Below the pieces are notes generated by a model. The model saw only the letters and a program-made list of their open reading frames with translations. It was not told the DNA's origin and did not search any database. The position numbers and the translations under genes are program-made. A stretch of DNA of 64,000 bases from Phytohabitans houttuyneae (lineage in GTDB: Bacteria; Actinomycetota; Actinomycetes; Mycobacteriales; Micromonosporaceae), in NCBI RefSeq assembly GCF_011764425.1, contig NZ_BLPF01000001.1, positions 4,827,001 to 4,891,000 of the forward strand. The letters run 5' to 3'. The first letter of the stretch is position 1, and every line of letters begins with the position of its first letter. Positions 34,044-44,153 of this stretch are shown here, piece by piece.

Positions 34044-34588
34044 CCCCATGGCTGGGCCGCGACGACGGCAACGACGACCGGCGACGGATGCGCCGCCGCT
34101 GCGCCCGGCTCGTGCGGGACATCAAGGTGCCGGTGCCGTTCGACGCGGAGACGCTGTGTCGCGAGGTGGGCGACCGGATCGGCCAGCCGATCCACCTGCT
34201 CGGGGTCCCGATGCCCGCCGACGGCCCGTCCGGTTTGGTGATCAGCGGCTCCCGCGCGCACTACCTCTGCTACGACAGCGGCACCCGGCCGCTGCACCAG
34301 CAGCACATCATTGCCCACGAGTTGGGACACCTGATCGCCGGCCACACGACCGGCCACGTCGAGGACATCGAGCCCGGCACGCCCGCACTGCTGTCCACAC
34401 TGGATCCCGGCGTGGTGCGGCAGGCGCTGGCCAGGGACGCCGGATACGACCGGCGGGAAGAGGCAGAGGCCGAGATCATCGCCGACCTCCTGCTGCAGCG
34501 GGCGCACTCCTGGGCACCGGAGCGGACCTGGCATGTGCCGATGGACGCTGCGGATGTGGTGGCACGGATCGAGCGCTCACTAGGGTGA
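34040..34588 (+). CDS. ImmA/IrrE-family metallo-endopeptidase
   Basis: 182 aa. The zinc motif HIIAHELGHLIAGH (HExxH near residues 94-98, with downstream acidic residues EEAEAEIIADLLL as the third-ligand region) identifies the family. IrrE/ImmA proteases cleave XRE-type repressors in response to stress signals, so the partner is very likely the HTH protein just upstream. The N-terminal LVRDIKVPVPFDAETLCREV also fits. It overlaps the regulator gene and is followed four bases later by a membrane protein gene. Confidence 0.88.
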   Translation: MTPWLGRDDGNDDRRRMRRRCARLVRDIKVPVPFDAETLCREVGDRIGQPIHLLGVPMPADGPSGLVISGSRAHYLCYDSGTRPLHQQHIIAHELGHLIAGHTTGHVEDIEPGTPALLSTLDPGVVRQALARDAGYDRREEAEAEIIADLLLQRAHSWAPERTWHVPMDAADVVARIERSLG

Positions 34589-34592
34589 GCCC

Positions 34593-35825
34593 GTGAACGA
34601 GGTGCTGTACCCAGCACTGGCGGCGGTGGCCTGGATCGGCCTCGCCGTCAAGATCCGTGACCTGCGCCGGGGACGCAACCCGTCGCGGGTCGCCGTGTGC
34701 GGCGCGTTGGCCCTGCTCGGCTCCACGTTCACCGTCTCGACGCCGGTGGTGTGGAGCTGGCTCGACCGCGTCACCGGCGTTGCCAACCTCGCCGCGCTGT
34801 GGGCGCACCTCTGCGTGGTCGGGTTCTCCGGGACGGTGCAGCTGCTCGTGCTGTGGTGGGTCAACCCGCCCGAGGTGGCCCGGCGGCGGGCCCGCGCCCG
34901 GCTGGCCCTCCTCGCGGTGACCGCGGTCGCGCTCGTCGTGCTCTTCCTGGCCGCCGGCCCGACCGAGCCGCGCACGACCGACTTCGTCGCGACCTACGCC
35001 GAGCGGCCGATCTTCGCCGCGTACCTGCTGGTCTACCTCTCCGCCTTCGCGGTCGGCATGGTCGACGTGGTGCGCCTCTGCTGGCCGTACTCGCGCCTGG
35101 CCGGCCGCTCCTGGCTGCGGCGAGGGCTGCGCACCACGGCGGTCGGCGCGGCGAGCGGGCTCGTCTACGCGGTCGTCCGGGTCGCCGACGTGGTCGGCGC
35201 GCAGGCGGGTGTCGACATCAGACGGTGGGAGCCGCTCGCCCCGCCCGCCGCCAGCCTCGGCGCGCTCCTGGTCATCCTCGGGCTCACGATGCCGGCGTGG
35301 GGGCCGAGGCTGTCGGAGTTCCGCGGGTGGTTGCGCCGCCGCCGGCAGTACCGCCAGCTCCAGCCACTCTGGTCGGACCTGCACCGGCTGATGCCCCAGA
35401 TCGCCCTGGAGCCGCCGGTGGCCGCCCCGCTGTCCAACCTGGACCGCCGCCTCTACCGGCGGGTGATCGAGCTCTACGACGGCTCCCTGGCCCTCCGCCC
35501 GTACCTGGACGAGGCCGCCGCCGGCCGCGCCGGGCGGATCGGCACGCGGCTGGGCTTGCGCGCCGACGACCTGGCCGCGGTGATGGAGGCGGCCCGGCTG
35601 CGCGGCGCGGTCCGGGCGTACGCGCACGGCGCGCCGCGCTCACTCCCCGACGACGAGAGCGCGGACGAGGCGTCACCGGCCCGCTTGGACGAGGGAGCCG
35701 ACCTGACCCAGGAGGTGGCCCGGCTGGTACGCATCTCGCGCGCGTACGCCGGCTCCCCGGTCGTGGCCGCCGCCGTCGCCGGCCGTGAAGCTCTGCCCGC
35801 CGAAGAGACCGAGGTGGCGATGTGA
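34593..35825 (+). CDS. MAB_1171c-family membrane protein
   Basis: 410 aa from GTG 34593. There are seven or eight hydrophobic helices in the first 250 residues (for example LAAVAWIGLAVKIRDLRRG, LWAHLCVVGFSGTVQLLVL, YLLVYLSAFAVGMVDVVRL). A soluble domain with YRQLQPLWSDLHRLMPQIAL and RLYRRVIELYDGSLALRPY follows; this is the landmark of the MAB_1171c putative transporter family. These genes travel with XRE and ImmA/IrrE genes in Actinobacteria. The transported substrate is unknown. It overlaps the P450 gene by 4 bp (ATGTGA region), so the four-gene operon is tight. Confidence 0.8.
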   Translation: MNEVLYPALAAVAWIGLAVKIRDLRRGRNPSRVAVCGALALLGSTFTVSTPVVWSWLDRVTGVANLAALWAHLCVVGFSGTVQLLVLWWVNPPEVARRRARARLALLAVTAVALVVLFLAAGPTEPRTTDFVATYAERPIFAAYLLVYLSAFAVGMVDVVRLCWPYSRLAGRSWLRRGLRTTAVGAASGLVYAVVRVADVVGAQAGVDIRRWEPLAPPAASLGALLVILGLTMPAWGPRLSEFRGWLRRRRQYRQLQPLWSDLHRLMPQIALEPPVAAPLSNLDRRLYRRVIELYDGSLALRPYLDEAAAGRAGRIGTRLGLRADDLAAVMEAARLRGAVRAYAHGAPRSLPDDESADEASPARLDEGADLTQEVARLVRISRAYAGSPVVAAAVAGREALPAEETEVAM

Positions 35826-36939
35826 ACTCCGTGGGCCCCGCCCGCCGGACCGCGCTGCCCGACGGGTCGCCCGTCTGGCTGGTGACGCGCTACGCGGAGG
35901 TGCGGGCGGCGCTGGCCGACCCGCGGCTCTCCCTCGACAAGCGGCACGCGACGGGGTGGGCCGGCTTCACGCTGCCGCCCGCGCTCGACGCCAACCTGCT
36001 CAACATGGACCCGCCCCAGCACACCCGCATCCGTTCGCTGGTCAGCCAGGCGTTCACGCCGCGGCGGGTCGAGGAGCTGCGGCCGGGGTACAGCGCCTCG
36101 CCGACCGGCTGCTCGACACGCTCCCGCAGGGTGGGCCGGTCGACCTGATCGCCGCGTACGCCGAGCCGCTGCCGATCGGCGTGATCGGCGAGATGTTCGA
36201 CGTGTCGATGGAAGACCTCGGCCGCCTGCGCGGCTGGACGAACGACATGGTCACCGGCTCGCGGGAGGCGGCCGGCGCCGCGATCGTGGCGATCCACCAC
36301 TATCTGGCCGAGCTCGTCGCGCACCGCCGCGCCGCGCCCGGTGCCGACCTGCTCTCGGCGATGATCGCCGCGCGTGACGAGGGCGACCGGCTGTCCGAGG
36401 ACGAGCTGACGTCGCTCGCGTTCCTGGTGCTCTTCGCCGGGTACGAAAACACGGTCAGCTTCATCGGCAACGCCGCGCTGGCTCTCATGCGTGACCCGGG
36501 CCTGGCGGAGGGGTTGCGCGCCGACGAGTCGCTCCTGCCCGCGGCGGTGGACGAGCTCATGCGGTACGAGCCGCCGGCGCCCGTGTCCATCCGCCGCTTT
36601 CCGACCGAGGATCTGACGATCGGCGAGGTCACCATCCCCAAGGGCGAGACGGTCCTGCTGGGGCTGGCGGCCGCCAACCGCGACCCGGAGCGGTGGGCCA
36701 ACGCGGAGGCGCTCGACCTGACCCGGGCGGAGAACCCGCACGTCTCGCTCGGCCACGGCATCCACTACTGCCTGGGCGCGCCGCTGGCCCGCCTGGAGGC
36801 GACCGTCGCCGTCGGTGCGCTGCTGCGCCGCCTTCCGGACATGTCACTGGCGGTGCCGGTCGAGGAGTTGCGCTGGCGGCCGACGTTCCGCGCCAGGGGC
36901 TTGGTCGAGCTCCCGGTGCGCACCTCTTCGGCCCGCTGA
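35822..36939 (+). CDS. cytochrome P450 (CYP107-like); frameshift near 36085
   Basis: Start at 35822 (GTG, MNSVGPARRTALPDGSPVWL). N-terminal helices include NMDPPQHTRIRSLVSQAFTP. The frame breaks in the GGGG run 36085-36088; one extra G continues VQRLADRLLDTLPQGGPVDL and the rest of a normal P450 (372 aa total). I-helix LFAGYENTVSF, ExxR in DELMRYEPP, and heme-ligand loop SLGHGIHYCLGAPLAR are all intact. It oxidises an unknown organic substrate with electrons from a ferredoxin that is not encoded nearby. It is the last gene of the XRE-ImmA-MAB_1171c operon and convergent with pmt. Confidence 0.83.
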
Positions 36940-36999
36940 TGAGGTGCGCGCTGTCCGCCAGGCGTGCGCGGACTCCGGGCCAGGCCTACAAGACCCGCG

Positions 37000-38649
37000 C
37001 TAGATCCAGCGGCCGCCCAGCCACATGCGGGCAGACCAGTCCTCGTACGGGATGACCTGGCCGACGAATATCGGATAGAAGTACGCGAAACAGATCGCGA
37101 CCAGCAGCACGTAGGCGCCGGCGATCACGGCGCCCACCATCCTGCGGTCGACGCCCGACTGGGTTTCGGCGCCGTCGCTCGTGGTCAGGGATCTAGCGGG
37201 TGTCATGATCGCGCCCAGCACATAGACCACCGCCAGGACCAGGAACGGCTCGGCGGGCAACGCGTAGAAGGCGAACATCGTGCGGTGCTGGGTGGCGAAG
37301 TAGAACCACGGCAGCAGGCCGGCCGCCACGCACAGCAGGATCGCGCCGGCGCGCCAGTCGCGGCGGGCGATGCCAAACCACGTCAGCGCGGCCAGCGCCG
37401 GGATGAACGACCACCACAGCAGCGGCGTGCCCAGCAGCAGGATGTGCGAGGCGCAGCTTGAGGCGCCGCACGCGCCCTGTGTCGACCAGTAGAACGCGAT
37501 CGGGCGGCCGAGCAGCAGCCACTGCCAGGGCCACGACTGGTACTGGTGCTTGTCGTCAAGTCCACTGTGGAACTTGAGGGCCTCGACGTGGTAGTGCCAC
37601 AGGTTTTGCAGCGCACCGATGATCGGCGCCTCGGTGCGGCCGTTGTCGGCCAGCCAGTGGCGGAAGTAGCCGTCGTCGGTGAGGAACCATCCGGACCAGC
37701 TGGCCAGGTACGTCACGACCATCAGCACGCCGCACAGCACGAGCCAGCCGACCTCGCCGATGAACGTGTCCCGCCACGGCCTCGCCACACCCGCGGAGCG
37801 GCGGGCGCCGACCTCCCACAGCACGATCATCAGGGCGAACACCGGCACGAACCACACCGCGCTCCACTTGACCGCGATCGCGCAGCCGAGCAGCGCGGCC
37901 GTGGCCAGGCGCCACCACGGCACGGCGATGGGCAGGCGCGAGGCGGGCCCGCTGGCGGTGGGGTCGAGGCCGTTTTCCAGCGCGCGCAGCCAGCGGGCGC
38001 GGCGCGAGTCGCGATCCATGATCAGGGTGCCGAACGCGGCCACCACGAAGAACATCACGAAGATGTCGAGCAGCGCGATGCGGGACAGCACCAGGTGGAA
38101 GCCGTCGAGGGCCATCAGCAGGCCGGCCGCGCAGCCCAGCACCGTCGAGTGGAACATGCGGCGGGCGACGCGCACGATGATCAGGATGGAGAGGGTGCCG
38201 ATCACCGCGCCGGAGATGCGCCAGCCCCACTCGTTGTACCCGAAGATCTGCTCGCCGATCGCGATCATCCACTTGCCGAGTGGCGGATGCACGACGTAGG
38301 CCGGGCCGTTGCTCTTTTCGTCCCACTCCACGCCGTGCTGCAACATGTCCCAGGCGTCGGTGGGGTAGTAGACCTCGTCGAAGATCAGGCCCTTGGGGCG
38401 GTCGAGGTTGACCAGCCGCAGGATGCCCGCGATGAGCACGATGACGCCGGTGGCCAGCCACGAGTACGGATCCAGGCGCGCGTCGAACGGCAGCAGCCGC
38501 CGCCGCACGATCTGGGCGACGCCGGAACGCTCCGTCTCGCCTGCGGGCCTCTCCTCGCCATGGGCCTCGCCACCGGTGGTCGTGGCCGCCTCAGGGGCGG
38601 TCTCCGGTGCCGTGGGGCTGGCTGTCTGTGCTGTCGCCGCCGGGGTCAC
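37000..38649 (-). CDS. dolichyl-phosphate-mannose--protein mannosyltransferase
   Basis: 549 aa from GTG 38649; ATG 38709 is also in frame but would overlap the rsmI start. It is a GT39 membrane enzyme with about eleven helices. The first extracytoplasmic loop carries GLIFDEVYYPTDAWDML with the essential Asp-Glu pair, then VEWDEKSNGPAYVVHPPLG and GWRISGAVIGTLSI; later landmarks are YQSWPWQWLLLGRPIAFYW and WWSFIPALAALTW. It transfers mannose from polyprenyl-phosphate-mannose to Ser/Thr of secreted proteins. The N-terminal 60 residues are Ala/Thr/Glu-rich and cytoplasmic. Divergent from rsmI, the common actinobacterial arrangement. Confidence 0.9.
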   Translation of the reverse strand: MTPAATAQTASPTAPETAPEAATTTGGEAHGEERPAGETERSGVAQIVRRRLLPFDARLDPYSWLATGVIVLIAGILRLVNLDRPKGLIFDEVYYPTDAWDMLQHGVEWDEKSNGPAYVVHPPLGKWMIAIGEQIFGYNEWGWRISGAVIGTLSILIIVRVARRMFHSTVLGCAAGLLMALDGFHLVLSRIALLDIFVMFFVVAAFGTLIMDRDSRRARWLRALENGLDPTASGPASRLPIAVPWWRLATAALLGCAIAVKWSAVWFVPVFALMIVLWEVGARRSAGVARPWRDTFIGEVGWLVLCGVLMVVTYLASWSGWFLTDDGYFRHWLADNGRTEAPIIGALQNLWHYHVEALKFHSGLDDKHQYQSWPWQWLLLGRPIAFYWSTQGACGASSCASHILLLGTPLLWWSFIPALAALTWFGIARRDWRAGAILLCVAAGLLPWFYFATQHRTMFAFYALPAEPFLVLAVVYVLGAIMTPARSLTTSDGAETQSGVDRRMVGAVIAGAYVLLVAICFAYFYPIFVGQVIPYEDWSARMWLGGRWI

Positions 38650-38707
38650 CCCGCGATCGTAGGCTGCCGGAGTGTGATCTGGCGCGCACTGCCCATCTGT
38701 TGGTGTC

Positions 38708-39587
38708 ATGAACGTCGATGAAAGGCCGTTGGTTGTGGGTGAATCGTCCGGTACTGGGAGATTGTTGCTGGTTGGCGCACCGCTCGGCAACGTCGCCGAC
38801 GCGTCCCCCCGCCTCCGCGACACCCTGACCACCGCGGACATCGTGGCGGCCGAGGACACCCGCAGGCTAACGCGGCTGGCACGTGACCTCGGCATCCACA
38901 TCGCCGGGCGGATCGTCTCGTACTTCGAGGGCAACGAGGAACGCCGTACCCCCGATCTTGTCGACGCACTCCGCGAGGGGGCGTCCGTCGCACTGATCAC
39001 GGACGGCGGCATGCCGAGCGTCTCCGACCCCGGCTACCGGCTCGTGCGTGCCGCGCTCGACGCCGGCGTACCGGTCACCGCCGCCCCGGCCCCAGCGCCG
39101 TGACCACCGCGCTCGCCGTCTCCGGCCTGCCCGCCGACCGGTTCTGCTTCGAGGGCTTCCTGCCCCGCGGCGGCGGCGCCCGCCGTGCCCGCCTGCGCGA
39201 GCTGGCCACCGAGCCGCGCACGATGGTCCTCTTCGAGGCGCCCCACCGCGTGGCCGCGTGCCTGGCCGACCTGGCTGAGGCGTTCGGGGCGGAGCGGGCG
39301 GCGGCGGTGTGCCGCGAGCTGACCAAGACCTACGAGGAGGTGCTCCGCCGCCCGCTCGCCGAACTCGCGGCCTGGGCCGCGGCGGCACCGCCGAAGGGCG
39401 AGATCACGCTGGTCGTCGCAGGGGCCGCACCAGCCGACCGCGCCGCACCGCCCGCGGGCGAGCTCAGGGCCGAGGTCGCTCGCCTCGAGGAGGGGGTACG
39501 AGCCGTCGCGATGCCATAGCGTCGGTGGCGCAGCGGCACGGGCTGCGAAGGCGTGACGTCTACGAGATCGTGCACGCCCCGGATTAG
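38708..39587 (+). CDS. rsmI: 16S rRNA (cytidine1402-2'-O)-methyltransferase; two frameshifts
   Basis: Pieces in order: RLLLVGAPLGNVADASPRL, ADIVAAEDTRRLTRLARDLG, SYFEGNEERRTPDLVDAL, ALITDGGMPSVSDPGYRLV, then after a missing G at 39088-39089 (restoring APGPSAVTTAL) FCFEGFLPRGGGARRARL and VLFEAPHRVAACLADL, ELTKTYEEV, GEITLVVAG. A second missing G in the run 39492-39496 restores GGTSRRDAIASVAQRHGL and the end RRRDVYEIVHAPD. The repaired length of 293 aa is normal. It methylates the ribosomal decoding centre. Both breaks are at G tracts, so an assembly artefact is far more likely than a pseudogene. Start choice among ATG 38708 and later GTG/TTG codons is uncertain. Confidence 0.87.
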
Positions 39588-42127
39588 AAAGTCGCCGCGA
39601 GGAACGCGATCGCGACGAGCACCGGCCCGGCGAGTCCGGCGAGCGTGGCCCGCCGCCGCGCGCGGCGCGTTTCCAGGCGGAGGCTGCCGGTGGCCCAGAC
39701 GATGCCGACGCCGCAGAGCAGGACGAGGGCCATGCCGAGCGCCCACCGCAGGTGGATGACCCCGCTGGCGGCGTCCACGTACGCGCGCCCGCTGTCCGGG
39801 GCGACCATCTTTGCCGCCACGGTCGTACCTTCGCCGTCCCGGTCACCGACGCCGAGCAGCCGCACCCGCTCGGCCGTGAACGCGCCGCTCGCCGCCGTAA
39901 ACTCCCCCAGGCACCGCTGCGACACGCCGTCGCCCGTGCACTCGGTCACCGTGGCGGTACCTTCGTCGCCGTGGCCGACGGCGAGCCAGAGCGGTTCCGC
40001 GCTGACCCACGCGAAGAACGTCGCCACCAGCGCCAACACCAGCAGCGCGACCAGCCCGGTAGCCGGCCGCCGCGGCGCCTTGGGCGGCCGCCCGGGCCGC
40101 TCGCGCATCGGCGGGCGCCGCGAGCCGCGCGGCATCTCCTGTACCGGCATCCAGAAGGGCCGCTCGTCCGGCGGGGGCGCGGACTCCCGCTCGGGCACCG
40201 CGATCCGCACCGTCTCCCGCGTCTCGCGGCCCGCCTCGCGCACCCCGATCGGCTGCGTAGGCGCCGCGTCCGGCTCGATGAGCAGATCGATCTCCTCCGT
40301 CGCGGGGCTGTCACCGCCCGCGCGCCCGGCACCCTTCAACTCGGCCGTAGCAGGCTCGGCCGCAGCCCGGTCCGCCGCTGGTGCCGCACCGCTCGCGGCT
40401 CGCTCGGCCGCTGGTGCTGCACCGCCCGTGGCTCGCTCCGCCGTTGGTGCTGTGCCGTCTGCTGCCTGCTCTGCCGTTGGTGCTGTGGCGCTTGAGGTCC
40501 GCTCCGCGCGTGTGATGCGCCTGGGCCGCTTCGGGCTGTCGGTGGCGGCGAGGTCCTTCTCGCCGGTCAACGCGTCGCTGGCGGCTGCCACGGACGCCGC
40601 GCCATCGGTCTCGACGGCGGCCTGGCTGGCGCCGGCCCTGGGCCGTTCCGCGACGTCCGCTTCGGCGGTGGCCAGCTCGGACGTTCGCGCGTCCTCCGGC
40701 TCGGTTGCGGCCGGGACGGCGTGGGTCTGGGCGGCGTCGGAGAGGTCCGGCCAGACCGCCGTGCGTTCCGCATCGTCGTCGGGGGTTCCGGCGTCGGGGG
40801 TTCCGGCGTCGTGGGCCGAGGCGGCGTGAGCCGGGCTGGCCTGGTCGGTGGGATGAGTGGTCGGTGGCCGTGTGGCCGTGCCTTCTGCTTCGAGGGCCAG
40901 GGAGTCGGTCGCCCCGGGGGAGTCGGGACCTGCACCGGTGAGCGGCATCGTCTGAGTGCTGTCCGGCTCGGCTGCCGGCGGGTCGTCTTCGGCGGTTGTC
41001 GTGCCTACCGCTTCGAGGGCTGGTGAGTCGTCCTCGGCGGGGAGGCGGTGGCTGGCCGTGCTGTCGTGCGTTCCGCTTCAGGTGCCAGCAGGTGGGCCTC
41101 GGCGGGGAGGCGGTGGCTTCGGACGCACCCGCGCCGGTGGCAGAGGGCTCGTCGGCGGGCTCGGGCTCGGGTTCTGGCAGGGTCTCCGGCAGCGTGAGCC
41201 GGTCAGCGGAATGGGCGGCGTGCGGCTCTGGTTGCGCCGGCTCGTCGGCTGCTTCGGGCATGTCCGGTTCGTGCGCCGCGCGGGCACCACCCGGTTCGTG
41301 CGCCGCGCCGGTTAGGGCCGGTTCGTGGGCCGCCTCGGGCACGTCCGGTTCGTGCGGCGCGTCGGGCACGCCTGGCTTGTCGGCCGCGCCCGGCGTCGCG
41401 CTGGTCGTCGCGGGCCTGGCGTCCGCCCAGGGACCGGTCGCGGTGCGGGCGCCGGACGTCTTCGCCGGCGGCTCCGGCGAGATCCTCGGCGTGGGCTCTT
41501 CGTGCGGATTGCGCGTAAAGCTCGTCATGGACTCTCCGTCCGGGGTGGGCGAGATGGTCGCCGTGTCCTCCGCTGACGGGTCCGGTCCGACGCTTGGGTC
41601 GGGCATCCCCGGCGAAACGCTCAAAGCAGGCTCGTAGCGCGCCTCAGTCACAGCCGCTGCCTCAGGCTCGCCGTACACCGACCCGACCACCGCGATCGGC
41701 TCGGCTCCGCCCGCAGGCTCGCTGTCCAACGGCATGGCCGCCGTGATCGGTTCGCGCTGCGGCTCGACCCCGGCCGCAGGCTCGCCCCCACCAGCCCGAC
41801 CGCCGCGACGGGCTCGAACTGCCGCTCAGCTCCGGCCGCGGGCTTGCGGTCAGAAGGCCCGACCGGCGTCGCGCGGTCGCCGTCAGTAGGGCCGGCCGTC
41901 GCGTTGGGCGACGATTCGCTGGGTGATGGCGGCGTGAAGGTCACCGTCGGGGCCGGCGAGATCGGCTCCATCGGGCGCACCGCGGCGAACCTTGCCGCCG
42001 CGGCCGCCGGGTCGCCGCGCCACCAGGCGCCTTCCGGGCCGTCCGATGCCCACGGACTGCTCCCCGCCGCGCTGCTGGGCAGGGGCGTTTCGCCTGGTTG
42101 CGGCGTTGATCCGGTCACAACCTTCAT
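39584..42127 (-). CDS. large Ala/Pro/Glu-rich membrane protein; three frameshifts
   Basis: Starts at ATG 42127 (MKVVTGSTPQPGETPLPS). A low-complexity cytoplasmic region of about 650 residues with repeats (HEP-rich segments such as DAPHEPDVPEAAHEPAL, and a repeat of 11 residues, APTAERATGGA-like) is followed by RPFWMPVQEMPRGSRRPP, a membrane helix, an extracytoplasmic domain with Cys pair (VTECTGDGVSQRCLGEFTA) and two more helices. The frame changes three times, at the C run 41785-41789, at 41100-41102 and at 41035-41037; each is repaired by one added base to give 848 aa. Function unknown. Divergent from metG; tail overlaps the rsmI end by 4 bp. Confidence 0.65.
40374..40490. repeat. 33-bp tandem repeat inside the low-complexity membrane protein gene
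   Basis: Three full units (40374-40406, 40407-40439, 40440-40472) and a partial fourth (40473-40490), each beginning GCCG(C/T)TGGTGC on the plus strand, encode diverged copies of an 11-residue Ala/Pro/Arg unit on the minus strand. Third-codon-position differences between units indicate an old expansion. Confidence 0.75.
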
Positions 42128-42319
42128 TGGACAACGTCAAGGCGCGCCCACCGCGTAGCGTTCCGCGCGTGTCGGGCGATTCTGCGCCAACACCCAAAGC
42201 CGCCGCCCAACCGCCGCCCGCCGCCACCGCAGCCGCCGCCCACCGCAGTCGGAGCGGGCCTCGGGCCTGCCACCCGGCGCCACCGGGTGTGCGGAGCGTA
42301 GGGCCTAGGCTTGAGCGCT

Positions 42320-44148
42320 ATGAGTCACGTTCTCGCGGCGGTCGCCTGGCCGTACGCCAACGGTCCGCGCCACATCGGTCACGTCTCCGGCTTCGGGGTG
42401 CCCTCCGACGTGTTCAGCCGGTACATGCGGATGGCGGGCCACGACGTGCTCATGGTCTCCGGCACCGACGAGCATGGCACCCCGATCCAGGTGCAGGCCG
42501 ACAAGGAGGGCGTGACGCCGCGCGAGCTGGCGGACCGCTACAACCGGGTGATCGTTGAGGACCTGCACGGGCTCGGCCTCTCCTACGACCTGTTCACCCG
42601 CACCACCACCGGTAACCACTACGCGGTCGTGCAGGAGCTGTTCGAGGGGCTGCACCGCAACGGGTACATCGTTCCCAAGGTCACGATGGGTGCGATCTCG
42701 CCGTCGACGGGGCGGACGCTGCCCGACCGGTACATCGAGGGCACCTGCCCCATCTGCGGCTACGACAGCGCGCGCGGCGACCAGTGCGACAACTGCGGCA
42801 ACCAGCTCGACCCGGTCGACCTCATCAACCCGCGTTCCAAGATCAATGGTGAGACGCCGCAGTTCGTGGAGACCGAGCACTTCTTCCTCGACCTGCCCGC
42901 GTTCGCCCAGGCGCTGGGCAAGTGGCTGGACTCGCGGGAGGGGTGGCGCCCCAACGTGCTGCGCTTCTCCAAGAACCTCCTCGACGACCTCCAGCCCCGC
43001 GCGATCACGCGCGACCTGGAGTGGGGGTGCCGATCCCGCTCGAAGGGTGGCGCGACCGCTCCGACAAGCGCATCTACGTGTGGTTCGACGCGGTGATCGG
43101 CTACCTGTCCGCCTCGATCGAGTGGGCCCGCCGCTCCGGCGACCCCGAGGCGTGGCGCAAGTGGTGGTCGGACGACGCCGCGCGTGGCTACTACTTCATG
43201 GGCAAAGACAACATCGTCTTCCACTCGGTGATCTGGCCGGCGCTCCTGCTCGGCTACTCCGGCGAGGGCGACCACGGCGGCGAGCCGGGTGAGCTGGGCC
43301 GCCTGAACCTGCCGACCGAGGTGGTCTCCAGCGAGTTCCTGACGATGGAGGGGCGCAAGTTCTCCTCGTCCCGCCAGGTCGTCATCTACGTGCGGGACTT
43401 CCTCGCCCGTTACGACGCGGACGCCCTCCGCTACTTCATCGCGGTCGCCGGGCCGGAGAGCCAGGACACCGACTTCACGTGGGCCGAGTTCCTGCGCCGC
43501 AACAACGACGAGCTGGTGGCCGGCTGGGGCAACCTGGTCAACCGCTCGGTGTCGATGGCCGCCAAGAACTTCGGCGCGATCCCGCCCGCCGGTGAGCTGA
43601 CCGCCGAGGACCGCGCGCTGCTGGAGACGGCGCGGGCGGCCTACGGCAGCGTCGGCGGCCTGATCGAAAGGCACCGCCAGAAGCAGGCCATCACCGAGGC
43701 GATGCGGGTCGTGGGCGAGGCCAACAAGTACCTGTCCGACCAGGCGCCCTGGAAGATGAAGGACGACCTCGATCGGATGGGCACGGTGCTGCACGTGGCG
43801 TTGCAGGCGGTCAGTGACTGCAACACGCTGCTCACACCGTTCCTGCCGCACAGCGCGCAGAAGGTGCACGAGCTGCTCGGCGGCGAAGGCGTGCACGCGC
43901 CGATGCCCTCGATCGTGCAGGTGGAGGATCTGGACGGCGGCCCGTCGTACCCGATCCTGACCGGCGACTACTCGACCGGGTCGCGCTGGGAGTCGGTGCC
44001 GATTGAGTCCGGCCGCCCGCTCGCGCCGCCGAAGCCGGTCTTCCGCAAGCTCGACCCCTCGATCGTCGAAGAGGAGCTGGCGCGGCTCGACCCGGGAAGT
44101 AGGGGGCATCTCAGGGTGTCGCACGTCGCGGCGGACCCGGGAGACTAG
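42320..44148 (+). CDS. metG: methionyl-tRNA synthetase; frameshift near 43023
   Basis: ATG 42320 ([18 protein letters not shown]). HIGH motif literally as HIGH at about residues 20-23; zinc knuckle [18 protein letters not shown] (about 152-169); KMSKS-type loop as KFSSSR (about 347-352); C-terminal anticodon domain with [13 protein letters not shown]. The frame breaks after DLEWG in the G run 43023-43027; one extra G gives [13 protein letters not shown] and a 609-aa protein of normal size. It charges tRNA-Met and is essential, so a real null mutation is implausible. The MFS gene follows after 5 bp. Confidence 0.93.
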
Positions 44149-44153
44149 CGGGC

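Noticed and set aside
40374-40490. CRISPR-like array
   Set aside because: Units are contiguous 33-bp in-frame coding repeats without spacers.
42311-44148. metG, galU, rsmI, tatD, P450 and others as genuine pseudogenes
   Set aside because: Both halves of each are conserved at full quality, breaks are single missing bases with one sign, and several genes are essential.
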